From: Welwitschia mirabilis
Taxonomy: Eukaryota; Gnetophyta; Gnetopsida; Welwitschiales
DNA: 64,000 nt
Assembly (NCBI GenBank): GCA_051453625.1
Contig: JBOZIK010000001.1
Coordinates: forward strand, 176,280,484-176,344,483
Reading direction: 5' to 3'
The position numbers and the translations under genes are program-made. Below the pieces are notes generated by a model. The model was not told the DNA's origin. It ran no database searches and saw only the letters and a list, made by a program, of their open reading frames with translations. Below are positions 24,048-36,734 of this stretch, one piece after another (position 1 is the first letter of the stretch; the number at the start of each line of letters is the position of its first letter).

Positions 24048-25993
24048 TGTTGGTACATCTAGTTTTGATGATTTCACTTGTCAAATATTTTGCATCATTG
24101 TGTAGATAGGTTAATGCAAAGAAAATCAGATCTCAAATAATATAAGTCAAAGTTAGACCTTTAAGATAATATTTCATGAAAAGGTTAAAATTGAAAATTA
24201 AAAATTAGTTAAATAAAGATGTCTATAGTATGGAAGATATCTATAGAAAAGATGTTAAAGTCTATGGTAAAGACATCTACATCTCAAACACATATATGAT
24301 ATACCAAGTTTGTAAATCAAACAAAAGATGACTATCTTAATGAAGATGACTATGTTAAAAGATGGATCTGATATAGATGAAAGATTTTCACATGTTTGAA
24401 GACGTCTATGCTAAATTGGAATAAGTAATAGAATTAATTTATACTTTGATGAATATTTTAATTTCTAGAAAAGCTATTAAGTCTTGCATCATATATTCAT
24501 GATCATGAAGGACTAGATATTATAGAATCCAATTTTCATCAAGTTCTGGGTACTATGAATGAATATGTCTACCAACTAAAGATGTCTAACTATTAGTAGA
24601 CGTCTTTAAATTTTGAGACATCTTGGATAAAGGTTCATGTCAAATGAAAAGAAAGATGCATGCCTAACGCCTAGACATTCCTATCCATTACACAGTGGTT
24701 ATAAAGTTTAAATAACTACTATTTGAGGTTAAATAGCTAGAATATCTTAAATGATATAAAGGCATAATGTGATAAAATAAATTGAATGGATTGAATACCT
24801 AATGAAGAATGCATGAGTAATTGGAATTACTCATGACGAATCAAGCTACTATTTTTAAGGGACTTTCGGTGTCTATATCTTTTGTTCTCTAGATCCTATG
24901 TTTTTGCTTCATTCTTGAGCACTTGTGATGATGATGATAATAAGGAACTTAAGACTTTCTTCAAAGATACATCATTCAGGCTTGTTGTATTTATTTGTTG
25001 GATCTCACATTATTATACTATCTCATTCTTGAATATTATTATATAGTCCATTTTGGTATTATCAAATCTTAAGGATTCTTTATTACGTTTCCTCATTATA
25101 AGGCAACCCTTGCAGAGGTATGCTTTGTGAAGTGCATGTGAGTACTTTTGTTGTTGTATTGTTGGATTTTTCTTAAGGGTGAAAGGTTGCAACCTTGTGA
25201 GGAGTATCGTACATTGTGATATCTCATATTGTGATAGGACTTGTGTGCACATTTTTAATATTGTGTTCTTGTTTTCATGGGAGGAAGATAGTGTTGCATC
25301 ATTCTTCAGCACTCGTGATGACGACGATAATAAGGAACTTAAGATTTTCTTCAAAGATACATCATTCAGTCTTGTTGTATTTGTTTGTTAGATCTTATAT
25401 TATTTGATTTTCTCATTCTTAAATATTTTTTGTTTAGGTCATTCTAGGATTATCAAATCTTAAGGATTCTTGTTAAGTTTGCTCATTGTAAGGTAACCCT
25501 TGTATAGGTATGCTTTGTGAAGTTCTTGTGAGTACTTTTGTTGTTGTATGATTGGATTTTTCCTAAGAGGGAGAGGTTTCTATCTTGTGAGGAGTATCTC
25601 ACATTGTGATAGGGCTTGTGTGCACACTTTTAATATTGTGTTGTTGTTTTCATGAGGGGAAGAGAGTGTTGCCTTACGAGGACTATTTCACTTTATTGTT
25701 GTATTTGTGAGCACATTATTAGTTTTCCCTAAGGGGAAAAGAATGTTTCCTTACAAGGAGACTTTCATATTATTATAAGATTGGTGATGCACTAAAGCCA
25801 TTGTTCTTTGCAAGTTAAGAATATCTAGATGTATGAGAGAAAGCTACCCCTTGTATGTGGATGTATTTAGGTCCAAAAACCACGTTATCTTAGTAATGTG
25901 TTTAGTATACTGTTTTTCAGTTTATTATTGTTGAAATTTTTATTTGGTAGAACTCATTCACCCCTCCCCTCTAAGTTTAATGATCCTCAATTT
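24048..25993 (+). repeat. 3' LTR of a SIRE-like copia element (H)
   Basis: The start TGTTGGTACATC follows a copia purine tract. Near the end stands cattcacccctcccctct, a phrase found close to the 3' end of many plant copia LTRs. The exact end is uncertain by a few tens of bases. Within it, agacgtct-like motifs recur at about 24220-24630, and a duplicated unit of about 390 bases fills 24900-25690. No second copy of this LTR was found in the window. Confidence 0.65.
24900..25690. repeat. Tandem duplication, period about 390 bp, in LTR H
   Basis: The phrases gataataaggaacttaag, atacatcattcag, atcaaatcttaaggattct, gtatgctttgtgaag and gtgaggagtat occur in the same order twice; the first phrase is at about 24934 and again at about 25324. 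The copies differ at perhaps one base in ten. The second copy is followed by a partial third with the phrases tgttgcctta and gtgagcac. Confidence 0.85.
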
Positions 25994-26299
25994 TCTTTGA
26001 AAATTCTATTATTGTCTTTAGCATGGTTATTTTTGCCTAATGGATAATCACCATAATAGAAGATGTTGTGATAACAATTTTCTATAAGTGCTTATATATT
26101 TTTTAGTTATTTTGCCTATGCATTTTTTTTTGTCTTTTTCTTTTTGACTGTATAATTTGGAATGTCCTATTACTATTTTGTTATCATTGTTTTGGTGCTT
26201 TTTCTTATGTTTTATTATGTTCTCTTACAAATGCAAATGCATACAATCATTTTAAAGAGGTCCTTTTAGACTATTTGCAAATGTTGTTGATTAGTTAGC
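25994..26299. other. Flank between copia LTR H and element C
   Basis: No feature was identified. Its last five bases (ttagc) nearly match the five after element C (ttagt). Confidence 0.5.
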
Positions 26300-26577
26300 T
26301 ATCACGTCCACACTTATAAGACCTAATAAAATTTTTCTTTACTTAAAATTATTACATAAAATTAAGGTTAATGAAGATGACCTTGTAGTTATTTTCTATG
26401 TGAATTTATTTTCTTATGGAAATTGTTAAATTAGAAATTTTAATTTAAATTATTAATTACTTTCTTTTCATTTAAGAAAAATTTAAGTTTTCTTTTACCT
26501 AATAATCAAGTGTAAGGAAGACGAAGTTGAGAAAAGCCAAGTGGATTCTTGTTTAAGTAATACCTCATTAGCCATTC

Positions 26578-26588
26578 CTTTATAAAAT
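26578..26588 (+). promoter_or_regulatory. TATA box of element C 5' LTR
   Basis: The bases ctttataaaatg stand about 280 bases into the LTR, followed at 80-100 bases by a short leader. The right LTR keeps tttataaaaag at the same place (34056). Confidence 0.5.
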
Positions 26589-27592
26589 GTGTAAAGCTTC
26601 AACCCTTGTCTCTTTTTCTCGAAGAACTTCTTTAGCTCTTGAACTCTGCAAATCAATAAGAAAGCTTCAAACTAGAGAATCTGCATATTTGCTATAAATT
26701 TGTATATATTTCAGGCCTCCTTTTCTTTATTATAGTTGTTTCTAATTCTTGTTGTTATAACTTTTCTCTTTTAAAGATAAAAACATGCATTGTTTTTTAC
26801 AAACTTTGTTGTTTTTAGTTGGTTACTTTACTTAAAGACTTACATTACTTATTTTTTGCTCTTCTTACCCATAAAACTCAAATTTTTTGAAAAGCTTTGA
26901 ATCTTTTACAACCTCTATTTGCTGATTTCAAATTGAAAATTTTTGGGGAGGAACCAAAGGTATCTTAATATAGAAATTCTTAGGGCAAATTTTCTTAGGC
27001 CTTGAAGTAATGCTAATGTTTAACCTTTACTTATTGAGCAAAAAAATTAAAAATCTAGTTGATGGTTAGGTCACATCTATGTTGCTAAAAATTTAAACTT
27101 TACTAAATATAAAGTTAATAAAAATAAAAAACTTTTTGAGCCTAAAAAAGTATGGGTTACCTTCTTCTTAATTCTATTTGAAAACTCTTAGGCCTTTTTG
27201 AAATCCTCTCCCCTCACCATGAGTCATACTGGGAACTATATTATGCATAGTTCTCATTACAAGTTTTTATTTGCATTATTAGAAGGTACAAATGAAGTTT
27301 AATCAATAGATTATATTGCAAAAAGTTTTTGAACTACTATCCTCCCTCTTGAAATTAAGGATAAGACATTCGATTTTGTTGAATATCTTAAGTTTTTGCT
27401 TTATACCACATGGCATACATTGTTGTAAGGTAAAATGTTGAGCAATATATCGTTGTAAAACATTATAAAGATATCACCTTTTTACAAGTCTAGGTTAATA
27501 ATTTTTATTGTTTAAATAGGGATTTTGTTTTTCTTTTTACCTACTAAGAATGTTCTAGTATGTATTCACTCTTAATATGTATGTGTGTATAC

Positions 27593-27593
<1 letters not shown>

Positions 27594-27645
<52 letters not shown>
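27594..27645. repeat. (TG)n microsatellite
   Basis: About 26 TG units followed by a short GA run. The matching place in the right LTR (near 35100-35160) has none, so it arose or expanded after insertion. Confidence 0.95.
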
Positions 27646-27647
<2 letters not shown>

Positions 27648-28379
27648 ATAAAGAGAGAGAGAAGTAATACTAAGAGAAGAAATGAGAAAATATTGGCAAC
27701 TAAAAGTTTTTACTATTGTTAAATAATAGATCAAAAGTTTAAATTTTAGCTAAAAAAATTAAATAATTAGACATTTTAATAGATGAGTTGGCGCATGTTT
27801 CAAGGGTATCCCTTTGAAAAGGTAGGTGAAGTGAGTTAAGGGTTTTTTTTTTTTTTTCCTTTTCCCTCCTTTTGTTTTCAAGTTTTTGATACCCACTATT
27901 TAGTTATTTGACCCCCTTCACACCCCCTCCTCCTCCATTATCCTCTCTCTGTCATTCTTATTCTTCTTCTTTTTCCTCTTTCTTTTTCCCCCCTTCAACC
28001 CTTTTTTTACCCTGTAGGTCCTTTAAGTTTTGCTTTCAAAAGTGTTTAAATTTTCAAAAGCCAAATTTTTAAAGTATAGAAAGGGATTGAGGTGGGTGTT
28101 GTTGGGTTTTCTTTTGTAGGTATAGGTTCGAGCTTAGGTTTCCATTGTAGGAGTGTTGCAAAAATAGAAAAAAATAAATTGATGAATAATTTTTTTAGAT
28201 TTAGAGTTTATGTTTTCTTTTTATGCAATAAAATTTAATTGCAAGTTTTATTTTTATCTTGTAAGTTATTTTTTCATTTTGGCCCATTCCAAAAGAATGG
28301 GTTGTAAGATTAGAAACCTTACTTTTCTTATTATTCTTCCTTTCTCTATTAGTTATTTTATTCTTTGTTAAGGTTTATA

Positions 28380-28740
28380 TTTCTATAAAACGTTTTTCTT
28401 CATCATTCAATTTTTGTAGATGTTGTAGATATGAAAATGGTAGGTTCAATTCCATTTTCTACACTTTTTATTATTGGGTATTCATCTAGAGTTTGTTTTA
28501 CGGAAAAATAACAAATTTCTACTACATTTTTAGTTTGTTTGTTTAGGTGTATTTCTATAAAATGTTTTTCTATATTTTTGTAAAATGCTTTTCTTTATTA
28601 TTCAATTTCTATAGGAGTTGTAAAGATAAAAATGTTAGATTTAGTTCCATTTTTGCACTATTTAGTATGGGATATTCATTTAGGATTTGTATTCTACAAA
28701 TATAATTAGTTCTAGTGTTTTTTTAGTTTGTTTATTTGTT
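28380..28740 (+). repeat. Tandem repeat of about 165-190 bp, two units, in LTR C
   Basis: Each unit holds atttctataaaa, then ttattcaattt, tgtag, gataaaaatg, ttccatttt, gggtattcat and tttgtt in order. The right LTR has three units (35836-36340). Confidence 0.8.
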
Positions 28741-28944
28741 TATATTTCTAAAAACATTTTTCATACTATAAATGTTTCAGAAAGAATTTAAAATATTGTC
28801 ACTAAGATTGACTTTAGCCAATATGTATAAATTTTAAAGTTAGCTAATTCTATAAATAAAGGATGCTATAGTAAATTTTAAAAGTTTAAAGTTTATAGTA
28901 ATAACACTTGTGATTTGTGTTAGACATGTTTAATAGTTTTCCAA

Positions 28945-29620
28945 TGAGAATATCACTTCTTCTAAAGGCTAATCTGGATTAGCTCTTTTGTACTACTTTT
29001 GGATATGCCTAAACTTGTGAAATCTAAATAAAGATGTAAAAGTGGGTTTATTAGAGTTAGATTCCTTAAAATAAATTAACTCATATAAGGGATATTAAAA
29101 TTCTTTCCAAATTTTAATAACAAAAAAAAAATCAAAATACTACTTATTTTAAAAGCTAAACCTCATTAGCATTTTTGTGCTAATTTTGGATGTGCTTGAA
29201 CTTGTTAAAGCTAAAATAAAGAGGTAAAATGGGTTTCATAGTAATGACCTAACTCATATAAATGATATTAATGTTCTTGTCAAATTTTAATAATAAAAAC
29301 ATTTAGGAGTATCATGCCTTTTAAAATCTAAACCTGATGAGCTCTTTTGTGCTACTTTTAGATGTTCTTAAACTTGCAAAAACTAAAATAAAGATGTGAG
29401 AATGAGTTTAGCAGAGGTAGATTCCTTTAAATAAATTAACAAATATAAGGAATATTAAAATATTTTCTAAAATTTAATAAGAAAATGTTTTGGGAATATT
29501 ACTTCTTTTAAAAGCTAAACATGTTAAGCTCTTTTGTGCTACTTTGAAATGTGCTTGAACCTATGAAAGTCATAATAAAAAAGTTAAAATGGGTTTGGAA
29601 AAGCTAGATTCCTTTAATAA
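28945..29620 (+). repeat. Tandem repeat of about 180 bp, four units, in LTR C
   Basis: The units start near 28945, 29130, 29307 and 29490. Each has a form of cttcttttaaaagctaaacc, gctcttttgtgctactttt, gtgcttgaacttg, aaataaagatg and gattcctttaaat. The same array, also with four units, stands at 36735-37420 in the right LTR, so it predates insertion. Confidence 0.85.
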
Positions 29621-30331
29621 AATTTAATAGTCTAAAACTTAAAAACAAAAAACTAATTGGTTTTTAATAGCTTAGAAGCTTAGAATTCAAGTTTAAACAA
29701 ATTTCTAACAATATTTTAAGGGCAAGAAAGTTCTATTTGAGATTAGTCCAAAACTTCTTACATCATAGCAAGCTTTTTTTAATTCTCCTTTCTTTTTAAT
29801 TAAATATTCATATTTGTTAACTCATAACTCACCTATACAACTTAATTTCAAAGTGTCAAATGTTAATTATGTAGATGTTATAGTACTATTAATGCATCAT
29901 CTAGGCATTTATTAAGTTATTAATAATTTAGTTATGTATGGTATAACCTAATGCATCAATTAATGATTTATCCTAGAACCTTAATTAAATATATTAAGAT
30001 ATAGTAATTAAGCCTAGAGTTAACAAAAAACTTGAAATTCAAGCCAAATTTTAAATAAATAGATCTTTTACTTAATCTCTTAAAATGACTTTAATATTTA
30101 TGTTTTAGGAAAACCTTAATAATAGTTTAAAAGTAAGAAAGATATAATCTTTTAAATTCATCACTAAATCGTTTTAGAAATGTTTAAGAAATAAATAGGT
30201 AATGTTATAATGCTTTTCTATATCTATAAGGTTTACTAAATGATATTAATTATATCAATATTTAATAAGATACTTTGATTTTGTATTATATGATTAAACT
30301 TCTTGGGCCTTGTGAGGGTTGGGCTGTAACA

Positions 30332-30355
30332 TTTTTGTATTACAGCCTTAGGTTT
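30332..30355 (+). promoter_or_regulatory. Primer-binding site of element C
   Basis: The bases ttgtattacagccttaggtt start a few bases after the LTR end. They match the initiator-Met site TGGTATCAGAGCCTAGGTT with one inserted base and a few substitutions. Confidence 0.75.
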
Positions 30356-30407
30356 AATATATTTTGTTTACTAATAGTAGAATTTAAGGTCTTACAGGAC
30401 CTGATAA

Positions 30408-33400
30408 ATGGCTTCTAGAAGAGATGGGATTCCTCTTGTCAATGTTAACTCACTGGCTAATACAGTTAGTAAATTGATATGCTAAACTATATAGGAAATT
30501 GATGATATAATTCAAAAGAATAAATCCTATAGTTTTTGAGGGATTAGATGATGTAACTAGGGATAAAGAATGGCTAATGTCCATGATAAGGGAATTAGAA
30601 TTACTTAATTTTACTTTAGCGCAAAATGCTATTATGTCAACTTACCAACTCAAGAAAATGTGCGAAACTATGATGGAAAGTAGAGAAGGCAAGACTCCAA
30701 TTTCCAAATCAATTAACTTGGGAATATTTTGAGAAGGGGTTTCAAGCTAGGTACATATTAGAATTTTATAAAAATAAAAAGGCAAAAGAGTTCTATGGCC
30801 TCAAATAAGGCTTTATGATAGTGGTTTAATATGAGTTCAAATTCATGAAGCTACTGAGGTATATGTTCATAAAATAGTTGGAAGTGAAGTAGTGAAGGTA
30901 TGGATATTTATGGCAACTCTGCACCCTATAATTTAAAGCTAAGTTAAGCTTTTCCAATATAGTACTTTTAATGAAGATCTAAAGATGGTTATACTTAGTA
31001 AGAAAATAATGGATGAGGGGTAAAAATTATAAAGAAAAGAAAATGATATTTCAAGAGAGTAAACAAATGCATCTAAGAAAAAAGACATTCTTCAAGTATC
31101 CAGACCCAGTTATCGACACTAATATATTTGAGATGATTAAGGCTAATATCAAATCTGAGAATTCTTAAAGAAGGGACAAACTATTAGGCTAATCAAAATT
31201 AGAATCTTCATCAGGGAATATAACTAACAATTTCATACAAATAGGATGTTATAATTATGAAGGTCTTATCTGATCATAAACTACTCTGAAAGAAAGAGGA
31301 GTGGATAAGCCTTAAGAAATATCAAGAAATTATATGCCTCAATTTCTGGTAAAGGCATTTGACCTCTGGCAATATTAAAAACCTCAGGTACACTGCTAAA
31401 CTTCTCTGTAATAATTTTATTGGATCCTAGGCCTCTGACTCCTTTATTTCCTTTTCATTAGCTCAAATATCATTCCAATAATTCAGAATAAGAAGTAATT
31501 AATAATAGAACTTTCAGATGGTAGTAAAATCAAAAATCTTAGTTAAACTCCTATGTGTAATGTGAACATTAATGATTATAGTTTTCAAGTGCAACTTCTA
31601 GTTTTAGATTTGGACTACTTCGATACCATTTTAGGCATGAACTGACTAAGGAAAATAAGGCTAAAATAGACTACTACTTTAGAAATATTACAATTTTGGA
31701 TCCTAGAAATAAGGTGATTCAATTGTCAATTAAGTCTAGTCCTATTATGTTAAATTTATTTAAAGATGAAAAACTAAGAAGATAAGTCAAAAGAGCTAAG
31801 GCGTTTGGCATAATGAAATACTTAATCTTCTTACAATATCAGTCAAAACTTCCAGAAATTCCAGTAGTATAGGAGTTTGTTGATGTATTCCTAGATGAAT
31901 TATCAAGATGGCCTCCTAGGAGGGGAGATAAATTTAAAATATTTTTAAAACCTAGTACAAAATCCATATCTAGATCTTCTTACAAAATGTCTCCGATAGA
32001 GTTGACAAAATTAAAAACACATCTAATACCCTTACTAGATAAGGATATAATTAGCTCATCACCTTAAGGTGCACCATTATTATTTGTCAAAAGTAAGGAT
32101 GAAGGACTAAGGATCTATGTAGATTACAAAATCCTAAATCACATAATGATAAAGAATAGTTATCCCTTGCCAAGGATATAAGATCTGTTTAATGAGCTAA
32201 AATATCCTATAATCTTCTTTAAGATAGATCTTAGATCAAGGTAATATTAGATTCAAATCAAGGAATAGGATATTTTCAAAACTACTTTTAGAATCTAGTG
32301 TGGACATTTTGAATTTAAGATTATTTCTTTTAGTCTCACAAATACTCTAGTAGCATTTATGATAATAATGAATAATATATTCAAAGAATGCCTATATGAA
32401 TTTATGTTACTTTTTATTGATGGTGTTCTATTATACTTTCTAATAAAGGAAACCCATGAGCAGCATCTTAGAATAGTGTTAGATACTTTTAAAAAAAAAT
32501 ATTCTGGCTATTAAAAAATTAAATTTTTAGATCATGTAATATCAGAAGGTAGAATTATTATAGATTAGAATGAGGTTTAGACATTTGTGGATTGTCCTAA
32601 ACTAGAATACATAATGGAAGTAAGACATTTTATTGATTATCTAGTTAAAGAAAAGCATGTGGCAACATGAATGACTTATTAGCTAGTTAAGGAAAAGTGT
32701 AGGCATCTAGTAGGAACTTTATATCTTCATGAAGTACCAGAATGGAAATACGAGACCATTGCAATGTATTTCATTATAAGTTTACCTAGAACACAGGAAG
32801 GATTTGATGTCATAATGGTGGTAATTAATATCTTAATAAAAAGTGCACATTTTTATCTAATTAAAACTACATTTTTCGCTAAAATAATTAAAAAAATATA
32901 CATAATAAGCACAATGAAGATATATGAAATCTCAAAAGTAATTATTTTAAATAGAGATAGCAAGTTTATATCTAGGTTTTAGATAGCATTTAATGAGGAG
33001 TGTGGTTCTAAATAAAACTTAAATACATCCTTTAATTCTTAAATTAATGGAGAAATAAAAAGAAGCAATTAAATTTTAGAAGAATTGTTAAAATCCGTAA
33101 CAATATATTTTGGTGAATCTTACATAGAACATCTATCGTTAGTTGAGTTTACCTATAATAATAGTTACTAAGAATTCATTGGATATGTACCATTTATAGC
33201 ACTCTATAGAAGAATTTGTAGAACAGTAATATCTTAGTTTGATGTAGTTGATAAAAAGCTATTAAAAGTTCTATCTATTTAAGAGTTAGAAGAAAAAGTT
33301 ATTTTAATTAAGAAGAACCTATAGAAAGTAAAAGATAGTTAGTCTAAATATGCACATAGGAAAAGAAGGTGTGTAGAATTTCAGAAAGGAGACAATTTTT

Positions 33401-33770
33401 TCCTTAAAACATCTCCATTTAAAAGCATATCTCATTTTGATAAGAAAGGCAAGTTGGCACTAACATTTATAGGAGCTTATCAGATAATAAAAAGGGTTGG
33501 TCCTATGACTTATGAGCTACCACTTACACCATAATTATTAGCACTACTTATGAAAGAAGTAAATATTAAACATGATTATATATTTGAGTCTCAATAAGAT
33601 AAAATATTAAAAGAAAAAGTAAGTTGAATTTAGAGGAAGGAAAATTTAGCTATAAACTGCAATGGGTAGGTCAAACGGAAGTAGAAGCTACTTGGGAATC
33701 TAAAACAAATATTTTATAGTGGAAACCTAAAATTCTTGCAAATTTATAGGAAGAAACTCTTTGAAGAGGA
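30408..33770 (+). pseudogene. Decayed Ty3/gypsy gag-pol of element C
   Basis: No full product can be made: stops and shifts are frequent. Reading the plus strand in order: a start ATGGCTTCTAGAAGAGATGG at about 30409; gag at about 30540-30860 with EWLMSMIRELELLNFTLAQN and later KNKKAKEFYGL, as in the gag capsid region; a protease end near 31600-31650 (DYFDTILGMN); RT at about 31910-32560 with [48 protein letters not shown] and the active site YVDD changed to FIDG; then integrase at about 32690-33240 with PEWKYETIAMYFIISLPRTQ, KSAHFYLIKT, NRDSKFISRF and VEFTYNNSY; and a C-terminal part with GAYQIIKRVGPMTYELPL and EATWES near 33690. RNase H and the integrase HHCC part are missing near 32600-32690. 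Confidence 0.9.
32637..32702 (+). repeat. 40-bp duplication at the RNase H deletion point of element C
   Basis: The bases tctagttaaagaaaagc (about 32640) and gctagttaaggaaaagt (about 32680) are near copies 40 bases apart. They sit where RT-side sequence (RHFIDYLVKEKH) jumps to sequence that normally precedes the integrase core (VKEKCRHLVGTL). The missing stretch would be several hundred codons in an intact element. Confidence 0.6.
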
Positions 33771-33776
33771 GGGAAT
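33763..33776 (+). promoter_or_regulatory. Polypurine tract of element C
   Basis: The bases gaagaggagggaat stand immediately before the 3' LTR start TGTCACATCC. Confidence 0.8.
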
Positions 33777-35835
33777 TGTCACATCCATATTTACAAGACC
33801 CAATAAAATTTTTATTTACTTAAAATTATCATAGAAAATTAAGATTAATGAAGATGGCCTTGTAGTTGTTTTCTATGTAAACTTATTTTCCTATGAAAAT
33901 TGCTAAGTTGGAAACTTTTAATTTAAATTATTAATTAATTTCTTTCTATTTAAGAAATGATTAAATTTATTTTTCTGGATGGTGAAGTGTGAAAAAGAGT
34001 GAGTTTAGAAAAGTCAACTGGGTTCTTATTTAAGTAACACTTCATTAGCCATTTCTTTATAAAAAGTGTAAACCTTTAGCACTTGTTTTTTTCCTGAAAG
34101 GACCTCTTCAGCTCCAAGACTCTGCAAATTAACAAGAAATATTTAAAATTAAGAATCTATATTTTTACTATAAGATTTGAATATGATTCAAGCTTTTCTT
34201 CTTTTATTGTTGCTATTTCAAATTATTATTTTCATAGCTTTCTCTTTTGAAAAAAATCTACATTGGTTTCTTCAAAATTAGCTATTTTTAGTTAGTTGCT
34301 TTACTTAAAGACTTGTCTTACTTATATTTTGCTCTTGTTACAACCATTTTGATAATTATTGAGTCTTTTACAACCTCTAGTTGCTGATTTCAAGTTGAAA
34401 ATTTTCGGAAAAAAATACCCAAAGTACCTCAACTTTAAAATACTTGGGGTAAATTTCTTGGATCCTAAAGTAGATATGAGGTTTGTGCTTCACTTGTTAA
34501 GTAAAAAAATTAAAAATCTAACCAAGGAAAACAATTATGCAAACTTTACAAGGAAAACCATCTATTAGACGTTCATGATCATAGAAGTGAACTATTAAGA
34601 AGATCAGGGGAACATAAAATATGATATCAATTACCTCCTAGTCAGGGCATATTTGTGTTTCTAAAAATTTAAACTTTGTTGGATATAAAGTTGAAGTTAA
34701 TAAAAATAAAATGCTTTTTCAGCTTGAAAAGTATGGGTTGTCTTCCTCTTGATTCTGTTTGAAAATCCTAGGGCCTTCTTAAAACCCTCTCCCCTCACCC
34801 TAAGCCATACTAAGAACTATGTTGTGCATAGTCCTAACCACAATTTTTTGTTTTCAAGGTTAGAAGCTACAAATGAAGTTGCTCATCAATAGATGGTATT
34901 ACAAAAGTTTTTAAATGTTATTCTTCATTTTGAAATTAAGGTCAAAAAATCTAATTTTGTTGAATATCTTAAGTTACTGCTTTATATGACATGGAATACA
35001 TTTTTATGAGCCAAAATGTTGAGCACTACATAATTTTAAATATTATAAAAAGATGTTATCTTCTTACAAGTCTATGTTTATAATTTTTTAATTATTAGAA
35101 TAGTGGTTCTATAAAGGTATGGCTTAGTGTTCTACTCATATTGGCATTAAGTAATAAGTTAAATATTCAAATCTTATCTAAAAAAATCAATTAATTAAAC
35201 ATTTTAATAAATGGAATGATATGAATTGCAAGGGTATCTCTTAATAAAGGTAGTTGAAGTGAGTCAAGGGTTATTTTTTTTCTTTTCCTTCCTCTTGTTT
35301 TTAGATTCTTAATGCCCTCCATTAAGTTATTCCACCCTTTCCCCTTTTGAATATTTTCTTCTCTACCATTCTTCCTCCTCCATTTTTCTCTCTCTGATAT
35401 TATTCTTCTTCTTCTTCTTTTCCCTCTTTCTTCTTTTCTTCCTCAACCCTTTATTAACCCTATAGGTCGTTTATGCACTACTTTCAAAAGTGTCTTAACT
35501 TTTAAAAGATAAATTTTAAAGATACAAAAAGAAGTTGAGATTAGTGTTATTGGATTTTCTTTTGTAGGTATAGGTTTGGGCCTAGGTTTCCATTACAGGA
35601 GTATTGCAGAAGGAGAAGAAATAAGTTAAGAGGAATAGGTTTTCAGATTTATAATTTATTTTTCTTTTTTATGCTGTAAAATTTTGCTATAGATTTTATT
35701 TTTAACTTGTAACTTGCTCTGTCATTTCGGTCCTATTTATAGGATTTTAAAAGAATGGGTTATCGGTTTAAAATCCTTGCTTTTCTTATTATTTTTCCTT
35801 TTTCTATTAATTATTTTACTTTCTGTTATGGTTTA

Positions 35836-36340
35836 TATTTCTCTAAAACATTTTTCTTCATTATTCAATTTTTGTAGAGGTTGTAAATATAAAAATAGTA
35901 TATTCAAATCCATTTTTAAAACTTTTTATTATTGGGAATTCATCTATGTTAGTTTTATACAAAAATAATGAATTTTTAGTTTATTTATTTAGGTATATTT
36001 CTATAAAATACTTTTTTGTATTTCCATAGAACACTTTTCTTTGTTATTCAAATTTGTAGAGGCTATAGAGATAAAAACTATCAATTGGGATCCTGTTTTT
36101 TGCATAATTATAGGGTATTCATCTAGGGGTAGTTTCATACAAAAATAATTAGTTTATATTGCACTTTTTGTCTATTTATTTAATATTATTTCTATAAAAT
36201 ATTTTTTTATTTCTATAAAATAGTTTTGTTTCTTGTTCAATTAATGTAGAGACTATAGAGATAAAAACAATAGATTCAATTCTATTTTTACACTTTTTAG
36301 TATTAGGTATTTATTTATGATTTTTATTTTACAAATATAA
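35836..36340 (+). repeat. Tandem repeat of about 165-190 bp, three units, in LTR C
   Basis: The units start near 35836, 36000 and 36187 and share atttctataaaa, ttattcaa, tgtagag, ataaaaa, ggtattcat and acaaaaata. The left LTR has two units, so the array changed copy number in one LTR. Confidence 0.8.
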
Positions 36341-36480
36341 ATCGTATTCGTGTGCTCTAGTTGAAGTCTAGAAAGTTTAAAATTTATCGTCCATCGAAGT
36401 ATATTAAGTACTAGACCCAAGATCTAGGACTTTTCATGGATGTTGATAAGATCCGGCATATTTCTTTAGGATAGAAACAC
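36338..36480. other. Extra block in the right LTR of element C, absent from the left
   Basis: After tacaaatata the left LTR continues directly into agtgttttttagtttg (28700-28720), while the right LTR has about 130-140 extra bases before the matching attttt...gtctatttgctt. The block has several CG dinucleotides (cgtattcg, tcgtcc, tcgaag, tccggc), unlike its surroundings. I cannot assign it to a family. Confidence 0.6.
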
Positions 36481-36734
36481 CTTAGTATTTTTATTCTGTC
36501 TATTTGCTTATATTTTTGAAAATCATTTTTCCTCTCATAAATTTTGAAGTTAGCAAACTCTGTAAACAAAAAATGTTATAGTAGAATTTTAAATTTTTAA
36601 AGTTTATAATAGTAATGCTTGTGATTTATGTTAGACATGTTTAATAGTTTTTAAAAATTTCTTTATTTATAACAAATATTTTTAGAAGTTATGCTTATCA
36701 TTAAGGAAAATACATTTGAATATATATATAGGAA

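Larger units (their letters stand above)
26300..30331 (+). repeat. 5' LTR of element C
   Basis: About 4.03 kb, starting tatcacgtcc (TG changed to TA) and ending gggctgtaaca. It holds a TATA box near its start, a (TG)n microsatellite missing from the partner LTR, two units of a 165-base repeat at 28380-28740 and four units of a 180-base repeat at 28945-29620. Confidence 0.85.

Noticed and set aside
25013-25407. Overlapping frames of 63-113 codons on both strands
   Set aside because: They fall in the tandemly duplicated copia LTR and overlap one another on opposite strands. LTR sequence is the better explanation.
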